A DNA stretch of 64,000 bases from Thalassobacillus pellis (GTDB lineage Bacteria > Bacillota > Bacilli > Bacillales > Halobacillaceae), in contig NZ_JAFBDO010000006.1 in NCBI RefSeq assembly GCF_016908295.1, positions 62,001 through 126,000 of the forward strand, in the 5' to 3' direction. How positions within the stretch are numbered: position 1 is the first letter of the stretch; every line of letters begins with the position of its first letter. The position numbers and the translations under genes are program-made. Below, piece by piece: positions 46,447 to 53,919 of this stretch. Below the pieces are notes generated by a model that worked only from the letters and a program-made list of their open reading frames with translations, searched no databases and had not been told where the DNA came from.

Positions 46447-47054
46447 TTATGGTTGGTTTGCCACTGTTCGCTTGCCCGTCTTTCCCCTCTGGCGTTTTTT
46501 CTATCCCCCTTTGGAGGGGATCTTTTTTAAACTAGTTTAAACTAGTTGATTCGGGAGTGTTTGTCCCACTTCACCTGTGTTTTAGTAGTTATAGCAGACC
46601 AGGCAGGCGCAGGTGTCCGAATGGGAACCTGCCCATTGGTATTTTCGTGGGGGAAAGACGCTTGTTCCATCTCATGATCGTATCAAGAAGGATGGATGAA
46701 CTCCTTCTATCACTAACCTGTATGTGTCATTGGAAGTGTGCTTGGATAGGTGCATGAATAGGTTTTCTATGGTTGCTATTTGAATCGGTGGTCCTCGTGT
46801 GAAACCCTTGTGGTTCCGGGTTTTTCCTTCCTCAAAATGAAACGCATTCCCTGTGACTGTTTAGATGGAGGAGAGGAAGAACAGGAGAGAAGAGGGAGAA
46901 GGAAGAAGGGACGATCATCGAAGGAATTGTGGAAGCTGAGAATAAGGAGGCGACATAAGAGCAGCAGACTGGCGGAAAGGGGGAGGGAAAGAGAAAGGGT
47001 TTGCGGTTGGGAGAGGCGTGGAAGGTGGGTGGGTCTTTCTGTGTTTTGTTTTTT
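46447..47054. other. Non-coding stretch ending in a purine-rich run
   Basis: No credible gene. AAACTAGTTTAAACTAGTT lies at about 46530. From about 46866 to 47020 the plus strand is more than three-quarters purine (repeated GGAGAGG, GAAGAAGG, AGGGAAAGAG), ending just before the nested hairpin. Confidence 0.5.
46529..46549. repeat. AAACTAGTTTAAACTAGTT direct repeat
   Basis: Two overlapping AAACTAGTT palindromes like those before the parM-like gene (42911). They could be a second binding site of the same partition or control protein, flanking the plasmid-like block. Confidence 0.45.
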
Positions 47055-47179
47055 AGCACGGGCGGGGCCCCTCTTCGCTGCGGGGGACGGAGCGCCGTGG
47101 GCGGTTGAGGCGCTTCGCGCCCAACCAGCCCACGATGCGCTCCCGTCCCCCTTGCTACGCGGGTCCCCGCCCGTGCTAC
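47055..47179. other. 125-nt nested hairpin at the composition boundary
   Basis: The outer stem TAGCACGGGCGGGG (47055-47068) pairs perfectly with 47166-47179. Next, GGGGGACG-AGCGC (47083-47096) pairs with 47138-47152 with one bulge. Then CGTGGGCGGTTG pairs with CAACCAGCCCACG, and GGCGC-TTC-GCGCC forms the tip. It is an origin, end, transfer site or RNA candidate. Confidence 0.8.
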
Positions 47180-47232
47180 CCCGTCCCCCGCCAGTGTAGT
47201 GCCCCCCCTGAAGGGGAAGCAAGACCGGCCGA

Positions 47233-47248
47233 TGTGAGGTATCTCACA
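47233..47248. promoter_or_regulatory. CRP/FNR-type box 1
   Basis: TGTGAGGTATCTCACA fits TGTGA-N6-TCACA exactly. It is the first of about 13 such sites to 63.5 kb. No promoter at the usual 20-22 bp follows; a TTGACC promoter lies 170 bp away. Confidence 0.7.
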
Positions 47249-47380
47249 CCGGAGGGCCCTTTTTGCTTGCCGCCCGTTCGGTGACGCTCCGTGTCCGAAC
47301 GGCTTATGTTGCTGACAGCGGGTGAACGTTACCTCCGATCATGAGAAAATCGTTTTTTTTCCAGGGAGCACCCCCCGTCT

Positions 47381-47446
47381 GACCTGCGGTTTTCCGCATC
47401 GTCGCAGGTCGCGCGTTTTGACCCAGGGGGCGGAGTAGAGTAATGT
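47381..47446 (+). promoter_or_regulatory. Class A promoter with GACCTGCG palindrome
   Basis: GACCTGCG (47381-47388) and CGCAGGTC (47403-47410) precede TTGACC (47418-47423), 17 bp, TAATGT (47441-47446). The leader CCTTGTCAGCACGACGGAGC follows. Near-identical units occur at 51,719, 53,830 and 54,965. Confidence 0.75.
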
Positions 47447-47619
47447 TTTCCTTGTCAGCACGACGGAGCAAACGGCAAGGCCCCACCGCCCGGACCTCCT
47501 GCTAGTGCTAGTACCTTGAAAACTCCATAGTGGACCGGACCGAAGATACCGGATAGCGGAATGCGACACTCGCCCAAAGGGCAGGTCACCTTAGCCACTT
47601 GCGCTATAGCCGACGTGGG

Positions 47620-47718
47620 GTGAAACCCGTAGGGAACCAAATGTCCGGGAAACATATGACAGTCAATCTGTCTAGTGACAACCGGCCATTTCCGGGCGGC
47701 GGTCACTATGTGGATTGA
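47620..47718 (+). CDS. Short hypothetical ORF, 32 residues
   Basis: GTG at 47620 (or ATG at 47641) encodes KPVGNQMSGKHMTVNLSSDN and a Gly-rich end. It is preceded by another short frame that ends at the GTG. Ribosome sites are weak; kept as a possibility. Confidence 0.3.
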   Translation: MKPVGNQMSGKHMTVNLSSDNRPFPGGGHYVD

Positions 47719-47746
47719 CTCTCAATTCACAAGAAAGGGAAGAGTC

Positions 47747-47983
47747 GTGCTTGAGATTTTTGTGGTCATTATCCTCGATGAGTGGTACGTGCGGACGTTC
47801 AAGGAGAACGCGGTACAGTTCCACAAGCGTGTCATGGATTACATGGCTTACGGCTTCTACCCCGAGGTGGCCGCTGAGTGGGCCAACCGTGGCTTTTCGC
47901 CGGTGGAGGCCGTAGCAGCCATCAAGCACGGGCACAACGACCCGAAGAAGGTTCCGGACTTTTGTCCGTGGGCTTGTGACTGA
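47747..47983 (+). CDS. Hypothetical protein, 78 residues
   Basis: GTG start after AAGAAAGGGAAGAG. It has a hydrophobic start (LEIFVVIILDEWYVRTF) and a helical middle (EVAAEWANRGFSPVEAVAAI), ending FCPWACD. Not recognised. It is the first clear gene of the GC-richer block and is served by the class A promoter at 47,418 after a 300-nt leader. Confidence 0.6.
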   Translation: MLEIFVVIILDEWYVRTFKENAVQFHKRVMDYMAYGFYPEVAAEWANRGFSPVEAVAAIKHGHNDPKKVPDFCPWACD

Positions 47984-48000
47984 TCTTTAACAGGTCTAGC

Positions 48001-48035
48001 GGTGGCCGTTGCCCTTTATGGGTAACGGCCACACG
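48001..48035 (+). terminator. Hairpin after the 78-residue gene
   Basis: GTGGCCGTT and AACGGCCAC form a stem with GCCCTTTATGGGT-type loop. No strong T run, so it may be a processing or weak termination site. Confidence 0.5.
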
Positions 48036-48086
48036 CTAAATCGGTTGAACGTCAATCGATAAGAATAAGTAAGGGAGAAACAGAAC

Positions 48087-48290
48087 ATGCGTACCGCCAT
48101 TGTGGAGGACCGTTCCGGTATCGTCGTTGGTCAGGGTTGCGGGCCCAACCGTGGTAAGCTCGCGATCCTCTTTGACCAGGTGGACGCGGCCGGAAACGAC
48201 GTGATGGAGTGGCACCCGGCCGACTGCGACCGCGTCACGGTGTTCGCCGCGTCGGAGCGTGCCACGTTCCGGGTACTCACCGGCCGGTAA
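48087..48290 (+). CDS. Hypothetical protein, 67 residues
   Basis: A small beta-rich protein (TAIVEDRSGIVVGQGCGPNR; ATFRVLTGR at the end) with AAGGGAGAAACAG before the ATG. Not recognised; style and codon use fit actinophage early genes. Confidence 0.6.
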   Translation: MRTAIVEDRSGIVVGQGCGPNRGKLAILFDQVDAAGNDVMEWHPADCDRVTVFAASERATFRVLTGR

Positions 48291-48314
48291 ACGCCACGTT
48301 CCCCACGAACGAAC

Positions 48315-48348
48315 CGCAGGGGAGCGCGTGAAAACTGTTCACGCGCTC
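48315..48348 (+). terminator. Long GC hairpin
   Basis: GGGGAGCGCGTGAA pairs with TTCACGCGCTCCCC over a 5-nt loop. It separates the 67-residue gene from the ATPase gene. Confidence 0.75.
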
Positions 48349-48387
48349 CCCGTCCGTATTCACCCATCGGAAGAATAGAGGAAAATC

Positions 48388-49365
48388 ATGCAGATGGTAG
48401 TATTGACTTGTGAGCAGGGAAACCACATGTGGCGGCGACCGGCTCAGAAGGGACGCCGACCGCATAACTGCCCCGAACACCAGCCGGAAAAGCCCAAGCA
48501 GGCACCGAAGCAGAGGCTTACTTGCCAGAGCTGTGGGGGTCCGTGGACCCGGACCGCCATTCAGGGCCCGCGCCCGCGCTACTGCCCTTCCTGCACGTCT
48601 TGGGTGAAGGAGGCCGAATCGAAGCAGGAGGAGCCGAAGCGGCGGCACAAGGCATTCCCGACTCTGCTAGCGACCGCGCAGGCAGGCGTACCGGTAATGC
48701 TGGTCGGCCCCGCAGGTTCGGGAAAGTCCACGGCAGGCCGCCAGGTCGCCGAAGAAATGGGGCTTTCCTTCCGTTCCGAATCGTGTAACCCCATGATGAC
48801 CAAATGGGATCTGTTCGGGTTTGTCGGCCCGAACGGAAATTACGTTCCCGGCGTTATTCGGGAAGCGTTCGAAAACGGCGGCGTTGTTTTGCTGGATGAA
48901 ATGGACGCGTCGAATCCCGCCGTTCTGGTTTCCATCAATCTTTTGGCGTCCGTCGAGGCAGGGGAAACGGTCACCTTCCCCGACGGAAAGAACGTGCCCC
49001 GGCATGAGAATTTCGTACTGATTGCAGGTGCGAACACATTCGGGGACGGTGCGAGTGCGGAATACGTGGGTCGTGAGCAGTTGGACGCGGCTACGCTTGA
49101 CCGTTTCGCCATGGTGGAATGGTCGTATGATGAGGCCCTAGAGCGCAAGGCCGCCGGAGAGGATCAAGCCGCTTGGGTGGTTTGCGTGCAGGACGTCCGG
49201 GCCGCCGCCGAACGTGCCAGCGTTTCGCTACTTGTCACCCCCCGGGCCAGCATCAACGGTGCAAAGCTAATCCGAAAGGGGATGGACCGCGAGACCGTCG
49301 CCAACTTGGTTTTGTGGAAGGGAGTAAGCACCGACGAGAAGCGGTCGATACTCGCGCAGATGTAA
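48388..49365 (+). CDS. AAA+ ATPase (MoxR/AAA_5 type) with N-terminal zinc ribbon
   Basis: A 325-residue protein. Zinc-ribbon cysteines C46/C49 and C66/C69 lie before the ATPase core: Walker A GPAGSGKST (107-115), Walker B VVLLDE (166-171), sensor region GANTFGDGASAEYVGREQLD and LDRF (237-240). The DLFGFVGPNGNYVPG insertion is typical of MoxR/CbbQ-like enzymes. Such ATPases occur in large actinophages, where their role is unknown. The 275-residue gene 83 bp downstream is the likely partner. Confidence 0.82.
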   Translation: MQMVVLTCEQGNHMWRRPAQKGRRPHNCPEHQPEKPKQAPKQRLTCQSCGGPWTRTAIQGPRPRYCPSCTSWVKEAESKQEEPKRRHKAFPTLLATAQAGVPVMLVGPAGSGKSTAGRQVAEEMGLSFRSESCNPMMTKWDLFGFVGPNGNYVPGVIREAFENGGVVLLDEMDASNPAVLVSINLLASVEAGETVTFPDGKNVPRHENFVLIAGANTFGDGASAEYVGREQLDAATLDRFAMVEWSYDEALERKAAGEDQAAWVVCVQDVRAAAERASVSLLVTPRASINGAKLIRKGMDRETVANLVLWKGVSTDEKRSILAQM

Positions 49366-49380
49366 GGCTCCGGCCGTAAT

Positions 49381-49409
49381 AAAGGGAGGGGGGATAGCCC
49401 CCTCCCTTT
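49381..49409 (+). terminator. Hairpin between ATPase and partner gene
   Basis: AAAGGGAGGGGG pairs with CCCCCTCCCTTT over a 5-nt loop; termination is likely partial since the partner gene follows. Confidence 0.65.
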
Positions 49410-49447
49410 GGCGGAAATACTTTCACCCATAGAAAGGCTTTTTAGAA

Positions 49448-50275
49448 ATGGACGTCTTCCGACAGTTTCGCAGTCCGGCCGCCTTTGTCGATTTTGCCAA
49501 GGGGGAAAGCGACATGCCAACGTATCGTCGTTCCTCTCGCACAAAGGGAAATCGGGAGTTCACCGGTACGTCTAGCTGGGAGGAGGCGACACGCCTTGCC
49601 CATGGATGGCAGGAAGGTGCGCGACGTTTCGCGCAGCAAAGCGCAAAACTCACCCCCAAGGGTCGGAAGCCCCGCCGGACCACCGCTATGCGGGAAGTCG
49701 GGCCCGGCGTATTGTCCATGGGTAATTACCTTACCGGTCACCCGCAGCCATACGTCACGCTGCAAGAGACCAACCGCCCCCGCACGGGAAAAGGGAAGGT
49801 AGTGCGGTTTCTCGTCAACATTGCCGCATCATCCAAGGTGAATAGTTCCGTGATTGAACGGCGAGGAGCCGCCATTACCGCACTAGTTTCTACGCTAGAG
49901 CGTGCGGGCCGAAGGTGTGAAGTGGTGGCCGTTTCTCGTGCATACGAGGGGGCAAGCTCCATTGAATACCGTATAACCCTGAAGTCGAGTCAGGAAAAGG
50001 TGAACCTACCAAGTATCGCCTTTGCCCTTGCCCATCCTTCTATGCTCCGACGGTTGGTTTTCTCGGCGAGGGAATGCGAAGGAAAGGAGATCCGCGATAA
50101 GGTGGGGATAGGAAAGGGGGACGGATATGGGATACCGACAGATATTAAGGAGATAGAATCGGGAACCATTTATCTAAGTGCCATGCGTGGCAGGGATGCG
50201 CAATGGAAGAGTGAAACCGCCGCTACCGCATGGATAGGATCAGAATTGAAGGCCCAGGGAATCGAACTGAAATAA
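49448..50275 (+). CDS. Hypothetical ATPase-partner protein, 275 residues
   Basis: Located directly after the AAA+ gene and oriented with it. The N-terminal part, FVDFAKGESDMPTYRR and TSSWEEATRLAHGW, is basic and polar; the C-terminal half is alpha/beta (VVRFLVNIAASSKVNSSVIE; IEYRITLKSSQ; MLRRLVFSARECEG). It resembles the phage family found beside MoxR-type ATPases (DUF7192-like) and may be the effector that the ATPase remodels. No von Willebrand motif (DxSxS) is evident. Confidence 0.6.
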   Translation: MDVFRQFRSPAAFVDFAKGESDMPTYRRSSRTKGNREFTGTSSWEEATRLAHGWQEGARRFAQQSAKLTPKGRKPRRTTAMREVGPGVLSMGNYLTGHPQPYVTLQETNRPRTGKGKVVRFLVNIAASSKVNSSVIERRGAAITALVSTLERAGRRCEVVAVSRAYEGASSIEYRITLKSSQEKVNLPSIAFALAHPSMLRRLVFSARECEGKEIRDKVGIGKGDGYGIPTDIKEIESGTIYLSAMRGRDAQWKSETAATAWIGSELKAQGIELK

Positions 50276-50388
50276 CCTGGATTACGAATCGCTCAAATGC
50301 TAGCGTTTCGGGTGAGTGGCATTTTTCGGAATGTCGCTTGCCCCATTCGCTAGATTTAAAGGGCTAGATGATAGAGGAGCATAACGGC

Positions 50389-50730
50389 ATGATGATTTCC
50401 GTCAACACCCAAAAGCAATTTTCGGACATGCTGGTAACAGGAATTGAAGCCGGTGCGATTACCCGAGCGGGTGCCCGTATTCTTTTCCAAACCGCCTATC
50501 ATTTGGAAACGGCCGAATTTCGAGCGGTGAAGGTTTCCACGTTTACTCAAGCGGCATTCGCTCGAATGCTGGCAAAAGGCATGAAGCGGAATATCCTTAC
50601 ACGGCGAATGGCGGTCGAGCTTTATCGTTCCGCGTATGGAAGGGAAAACGTCGATTTTCTTGCTGGCATTCTGGCCATTGATATGGAAATCGGAAACTTG
50701 AATGAATTCGGTTGGAATTACGCTCCGTGA
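50389..50730 (+). CDS. Hypothetical protein with two internal repeats (paralogue 1)
   Basis: A 113-residue protein made of two similar units: FSDMLVTGIEAGAITRAGAR...LFQTAY and FARMLAKGMKRNILTRRMAV...LYRSAY, ending FGWNYAP. It is about half identical to the protein at 52547. Start ATG at 50389 has GAGGAG 9 bp before it. The TTACGCTCCGT inverted repeat begins in its last codons. Confidence 0.65.
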   Translation: MMISVNTQKQFSDMLVTGIEAGAITRAGARILFQTAYHLETAEFRAVKVSTFTQAAFARMLAKGMKRNILTRRMAVELYRSAYGRENVDFLAGILAIDMEIGNLNEFGWNYAP

Positions 50731-50770
50731 CACTGGTTACGGAGCGTAACGGGGGACAAAAAAATTTTTT
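50718..50770. repeat. TTACGCTCCGT inverted repeat plus A7T6 tract
   Basis: TTACGCTCCGT (50718-50728) pairs with ACGGAGCGTAA (50739-50749), then GGGGGAC and AAAAAAATTTTTT (50758-50770). This unit recurs at 52,885, 55,836, 57,191 and, changed, 58,263 and 61,045. Its left arm encodes the YAP end of the gene. Confidence 0.8.
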
Positions 50771-50817
50771 CAGGTGGCTGAGGTAAGTGGTTAACTTTCT
50801 GCAGTGGGGGGCAGAAA

Positions 50818-51052
50818 GAGGCATTCGCTGGACGCTCATCCCTTTTGTGGGGCCTAGCGGCCCCGAGGCATTCGCTGGACGCTCATCCCTTTTGTGGGGC
50901 CTAGCGGCCCCGAGGCATTCGCTGGACGCTCATCCCTTTTATGGGGCCTAGCGGCCCCGAGGCATTCGCTGGACGCTCATCCCTTTTATGGGGCCTAGCG
51001 GCCCCGAGGCATTCGCTAGTCGCTCATCCCCCTTTTTAGGGGCTACGCCCCC
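50818..51052. repeat. 47-bp tandem repeat, four copies plus one diverged
   Basis: Units begin at 50818, 50865, 50912, 50959 and 51006. Each reads GAGGCATTCGCTGGACGCTC, ATCCCTTTTRTG and the hairpin GGGGCCTAGCGGCCCC. The fifth is altered (CTAGTCGCTC). One similar unit recurs at about 52983. Confidence 0.9.
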
Positions 51053-51193
51053 GCCCGTCCTCCTTTCCCAAGTATATCCCGGTGCGCCTCCCGGTCAAGG
51101 GGCTTTCGCGGCATATCCTCGCTGGCGCTGCGATATTCCACGATCCCCTTGCCCGTCCAGCGCACCGGGAAGGGAATCGGTGGGAGGACGGGC
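51053..51193. other. Second nested hairpin, 141 nt
   Basis: GCCCGTCCTCC (51053-51063) pairs with GGAGGACGGGC (51183-51193); inside, CCCGGTGCGC pairs with GCGCACCGGG (51160-51169) and CAAGGGG with CCCCTTG. The inner TTTCGCGGCAT motif is shared with 57,602. Confidence 0.65.
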
Positions 51194-51248
51194 AAAAAAG
51201 GGCGGGGGACCCCTGGGGGGTGGTGGCGCTGGTTTTCTGTCTACCGGT

Positions 51249-51264
51249 TGTGAGGTAGGTCACA
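51249..51264. promoter_or_regulatory. CRP/FNR-type box 2
   Basis: TGTGAGGTAGGTCACA fits TGTGA-N6-TCACA. No promoter at 20-22 bp is obvious; it lies between the nested hairpin and the minus-strand gene. Confidence 0.6.
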
Positions 51265-51300
51265 CTCGCTTTTTTGTCCGCTTCTGTAGAAGCCTCATGG

Positions 51301-51352
51301 TGAAGCCCGACGCTATGAGAGGATTGAATTCCTCCTACAGCGACGGGCTTCA
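51301..51352. terminator. Hairpin ending the minus-strand small gene
   Basis: TGAAGCCCG-CGCT pairs with AGCG-CGGGCTTCA around AGGATTGAATTCCT. It lies just past the 3' end of the gene at 51370. Confidence 0.6.
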
Positions 51353-51369
51353 TCCTACCAGGTTTCTAC

Positions 51370-51555
51370 TTATTCGTTTTCGAACTTCTTATAAAGCATG
51401 ACTGTAACGATGCTCGCTATCAGAGCATCATGGTTGTCTGAATTGAGGAAAGGGACCCCGTGAATGGACACGTAATCGCCGAGGAAATTGCCAAAGGTAA
51501 TTCCACCGATGACAGAACCGACAAGCACAAAGAAGGACCGAGCCTGGCTGTTCAT
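51370..51555 (-). CDS. Small membrane protein, 61 residues
   Basis: ATG at 51555 follows AACAGGAGTAAACAG on the minus strand. Two hydrophobic stretches (FFVLVGSVIGGITFGNFLG; ALIASIVTVMLYKKF) suggest a two-span membrane protein. Not recognised. It runs against the neighbouring plus-strand genes, ending at the hairpin 51301-51352. Confidence 0.6.
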   Translation of the reverse strand: MNSQARSFFVLVGSVIGGITFGNFLGDYVSIHGVPFLNSDNHDALIASIVTVMLYKKFENE

Positions 51556-51640
51556 CTGTTTACTCCTGTTAGAGGCGTATCCCTTGAACAATCACTACAG
51601 TAGTCATGATCAGCTCTGAATGCAAATCAAGAACGCCCGA

Positions 51641-51747
51641 GGTGAGGAAGGTCACATACGTTTATATTTACCTGTGCTGTGACCTGCGGTTTTTCGCATC
51701 GTCGCAGGTCAGCGCGTTTTGACCCAGGAGGCGGCATCCCGTAGTGT
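51641..51747 (+). promoter_or_regulatory. CRP-type box 3 and class A promoter
   Basis: GGTGAGGAAGGTCACA (51641-51656, one mismatch) lies 62 bp before TTGACC (51719-51724), 17 bp, TAGTGT (51742-51747). Between them GACCTGCG...CGCAGGTC forms a palindrome. The leader CCTTGTAAGCACGACGGAGC leads into the next gene. Confidence 0.75.
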
Positions 51748-51784
51748 GTTCCTTGTAAGCACGACGGAGCAAAAAGGAGCAGAC

Positions 51785-52468
51785 ATGCGCGTTATGGTTG
51801 ACGGTATCGCCGGTAAGGTGAATGGACAGGTTCGCGTTACGGTCAGCGGGGAGCCAGCCGAGTGGATGGACCCCGAAGCACTTCGGGTTACCGAAGAGGG
51901 GATCTTTCTCAACGACGCGGAAGCGACCGTGATCGGTAAGGTATTCGTCATTTTTGATGACGGGGGACATAATGGTAAGTGGGCTGACTGGTTTAAGGCT
52001 GAGAATGTGCGGTTTTTCAAGACCACCAAAAAGCCTCGCAAGCCTAGCGGAGAATTGATCAGGGTTTCTTCGCAAGAAGAATTCGACAAGGCGATTCGGG
52101 ACGGTGCAACACGTATTGAAATTCATTCCGACCCTTATGAAATGCCGGAGGAAATTCGCGTAACCGCACAAAACATAGAACTCAGTGTAACCGGAGCAGC
52201 GACCGTACGAGTTTCGTACAGGTGTACGGTTAATGCATATGGGAATGCAACGGTCATTGCCGGTGGTTCGGCAACGGTTATTGCCCGTGGCAATGGGAAG
52301 GTATATCTTCACGATAAGGCGACAATTCACGCCTATGACCGGGTGCGGGTGTATACCTTTGGTCAGGTTCAGTACCACGAAGATGCGGCAGCGGTATTCG
52401 TGAACGCGAAAGCGGAAGTGCATTTCCACTCGGCTAACGTTAAGATTATCCGAAAGAATCCCCAGTAA
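51785..52468 (+). CDS. Beta-helix-like repeat protein, 227 residues
   Basis: ATG at 51785 after AAAAAGGAGCAG. Residues from about 120 alternate short strands with Val/Thr/Ala and Gly (VRVSYRCTVNAYGNATVIA; GGSATVIARGNGKVYLHDKA; TIHAYDRVRVYTFGQVQYHE), the pattern of a right-handed beta-helix. The N-terminal 70 residues form another small domain. It could be a phage-type surface or carbohydrate-binding protein, but no signal peptide is present. Not assigned to a family. Confidence 0.65.
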   Translation: MRVMVDGIAGKVNGQVRVTVSGEPAEWMDPEALRVTEEGIFLNDAEATVIGKVFVIFDDGGHNGKWADWFKAENVRFFKTTKKPRKPSGELIRVSSQEEFDKAIRDGATRIEIHSDPYEMPEEIRVTAQNIELSVTGAATVRVSYRCTVNAYGNATVIAGGSATVIARGNGKVYLHDKATIHAYDRVRVYTFGQVQYHEDAAAVFVNAKAEVHFHSANVKIIRKNPQ

Positions 52469-52487
52469 TTTGGAGGAATGCAGTTTT

Positions 52488-52522
52488 GGGAGAGCAGTAT
52501 TCCCGAGTAATACTGCTCTCCT
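52488..52522 (+). terminator. Terminator after the beta-helix gene
   Basis: GGAGAGCAGTATT pairs with AATACTGCTCTCC around CCCGAGT. Confidence 0.75.
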
Positions 52523-52546
52523 AATCGCCAAATGGAAAGGATAGGC

Positions 52547-52897
52547 ATGGTTTCCCCCACCACGCAAGAGAATTTCTGGGGAATGCTGGAAATAGGTATT
52601 CATTTCGGTGCCATTACCGAAGAGGGCGCTTGCATTCTTTTTCAAACGGCCTATGGAATGCAAAAGGCCGAATACCGAGCTGTATATCGAGATGTGACGG
52701 TTTCGTCGAGAAATCAAGCGGTATTCGCTCTGGAGCTGGCAAAAGGGATCAAGCAAAGCCGCATTACACCAAAGAAAGCGATTGAGCTTTACTGTTCCGC
52801 CTATGGCATGGGAAAAGCCGATTCTGGTTTCGCTCATTTGGCTATTCATATTGCCATAGGGGACCTAAACGAATTCGGTTGGGATTACGCTCCGTAA
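52547..52897 (+). CDS. Hypothetical protein with two internal repeats (paralogue 2)
   Basis: A 116-residue paralogue of the protein at 50389: FWGMLEIGIHFGAITEEGAC...LFQTAY and FALELAKGIKQSRITPKKAI...LYCSAY, ending LNEFGWDYAP. ATG at 52547 has AAAGGA 6 bp before it. Duplication of the gene together with its trailing inverted repeat and A/T tract shows that a whole module was copied. Confidence 0.65.
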   Translation: MVSPTTQENFWGMLEIGIHFGAITEEGACILFQTAYGMQKAEYRAVYRDVTVSSRNQAVFALELAKGIKQSRITPKKAIELYCSAYGMGKADSGFAHLAIHIAIGDLNEFGWDYAP

Positions 52898-52937
52898 CTC
52901 CGGTTACGGAGCGTAACGGGGGCCAAAAATTTTTTTT
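52885..52937. repeat. TTACGCTCCGT inverted repeat plus A/T tract, copy 2
   Basis: TTACGCTCCGT (52885-52895) and ACGGAGCGTAA (52906-52916), then GGGGGCC and AAAAATTTTTTTT to 52937. Confidence 0.8.
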
Positions 52938-53067
52938 CGGTGGTTGGGGTAGGTTGTAAACTTTCTGCAGGGGGGGCAGAAAGAGGAATTCGCTGGACGC
53001 TCATCCCCTTTTTAGGGGCTCCCCCCGTCGGTGTTGGGTTGATGTAGGATACCCGCTATCTGTCGTG

Positions 53068-53440
53068 GGTGGGGCATCGATCCTTCGGATCGATCCGGCC
53101 GTCCGCCGCCGTCGTCGGGCCCTGGGGGCCCTCCTTATGGCGGCCCTTCGGGCTGCGTCGCTACGCTCCTTGCGAACCTCGCGGGGGGCTCCTCCGGACC
53201 CCCGCCCCCCGCGACCTGATTGGGGTGGTTGCGGTTAGAGGTTGTTCTGGATCAGGGTCCGGTCGTTATGAATCTTGCAGTATGTATCCCACGTCGGTCA
53301 GTGATTTAGGGTTGTCGGAGGTTGGATAGCGCATTCAGTCTTTTGTGGTAATGAAAAGCGCGGGCTATGGAGCAGGGGGTGGCGCCCGTCTGTCAGCTGC
53401 CCGTGTGAGAACTCTTGCACCTGACCGAAACACCCAGGAT
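53068..53440. repeat. Long direct repeat, copy 1 (partner 54449-54810)
   Basis: Begins GTGGGGCATCGATCCTTCGG and continues with GC-rich hairpins, GACCTGATT, GATCAGGGTCCGGTCGTT, then CGGGCTA (53361-53367), GCCCGTCTGTCA and a degenerate CRP-type box (53404-53419). It holds no gene. Confidence 0.8.
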
Positions 53441-53454
53441 GCCAGCGCCAAACG

Positions 53455-53490
53455 AGCGACCGCCCCCCTTTACGGGGGGCGGTCGGTTTT
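53455..53490. terminator. Terminator of the minus-strand 55-residue gene
   Basis: GACCGCCCCCC and GGGGGGCGGTC with TTTACG loop; TTTT follows on the plus strand. Confidence 0.75.
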
Positions 53491-53499
53491 CTGCGAGAA

Positions 53500-53667
53500 T
53501 CAGTCCCACGCCCCCCAGACTTTCGGGCATCCCTCGCCCTCACACGTTTCCACTCCGGTTACGAAGTCGAGTGTGGTTTCCAGGTGGGTACAGTTCCCGT
53601 CTTCGTCTGTACCGGGCATGCTCATCAAGACATCATCCGGTACAAACTCGCCCATGATCCGAATCAT
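53500..53667 (-). CDS. Small acidic protein, 55 residues
   Basis: Encodes MIRIMGEFVPDDVLMSMPGT, then EDGNCTHLETTLDFVTGVET and CEGEGCPKVWGAWD. Cysteines at 26, 42 and 47 with H28 could bind zinc. It ends at a strong hairpin, supporting a real gene, though the ribosome site (AGGAC) is weak. Confidence 0.55.
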   Translation of the reverse strand: MIRIMGEFVPDDVLMSMPGTDEDGNCTHLETTLDFVTGVETCEGEGCPKVWGAWD

Positions 53668-53752
53668 CCGATGTACGTCCTAACGCATAGGTGACTGATG
53701 AACAGGACCAGTCTACCAGAGAAGACGCCCGAGTCAAATCGAGAACGCTCGA

Positions 53753-53858
53753 TGTGAGAAGGGTCACACACGCTTTTTTTACAGGCTCGCTGACCTGCGG
53801 TTTTCTGCATCATCGCAGGTCAGCGCATTTTGACACAGGGGATGGCATCCCGTAATGT
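53753..53858 (+). promoter_or_regulatory. CRP-type box 4 and class A promoter
   Basis: TGTGAGAAGGGTCACA (53753-53768) lies 61 bp before TTGACA (53830-53835), 17 bp, TAATGT (53853-53858). GACCTGCG...CGCAGGTC lies between, and CTTGTCAGCATGACGGAGCA follows. Confidence 0.78.
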
Positions 53859-53919
53859 GCTCCTTGTCAGCATGACGGAGCAACGAAAAGGCTACACCCC
53901 CGAAGACATAGGAGAGACA

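Noticed and set aside
46780-47199. Arg/Glu-rich plus-strand frame and its Leu/Ser-rich minus-strand mirror
   Set aside because: Both follow from the purine-rich tract and the hairpin; not plausible proteins.
47560-47640. A tRNA-like stretch in the leader of the first right-hand gene
   Set aside because: No acceptor stem or T-loop could be fitted; no tRNA or rRNA gene was found anywhere in the window.
50818-51052. Regular 47-bp repeats suggested a CRISPR array
   Set aside because: The units are contiguous with no unique spacers and no cas genes are near; it is a tandem repeat.
53068-53329. Plus-strand frame rich in Arg and Pro in the 53 kb repeat
   Set aside because: It covers GC hairpins, lacks a ribosome site and its repeat partner at 54449 does not keep the frame.
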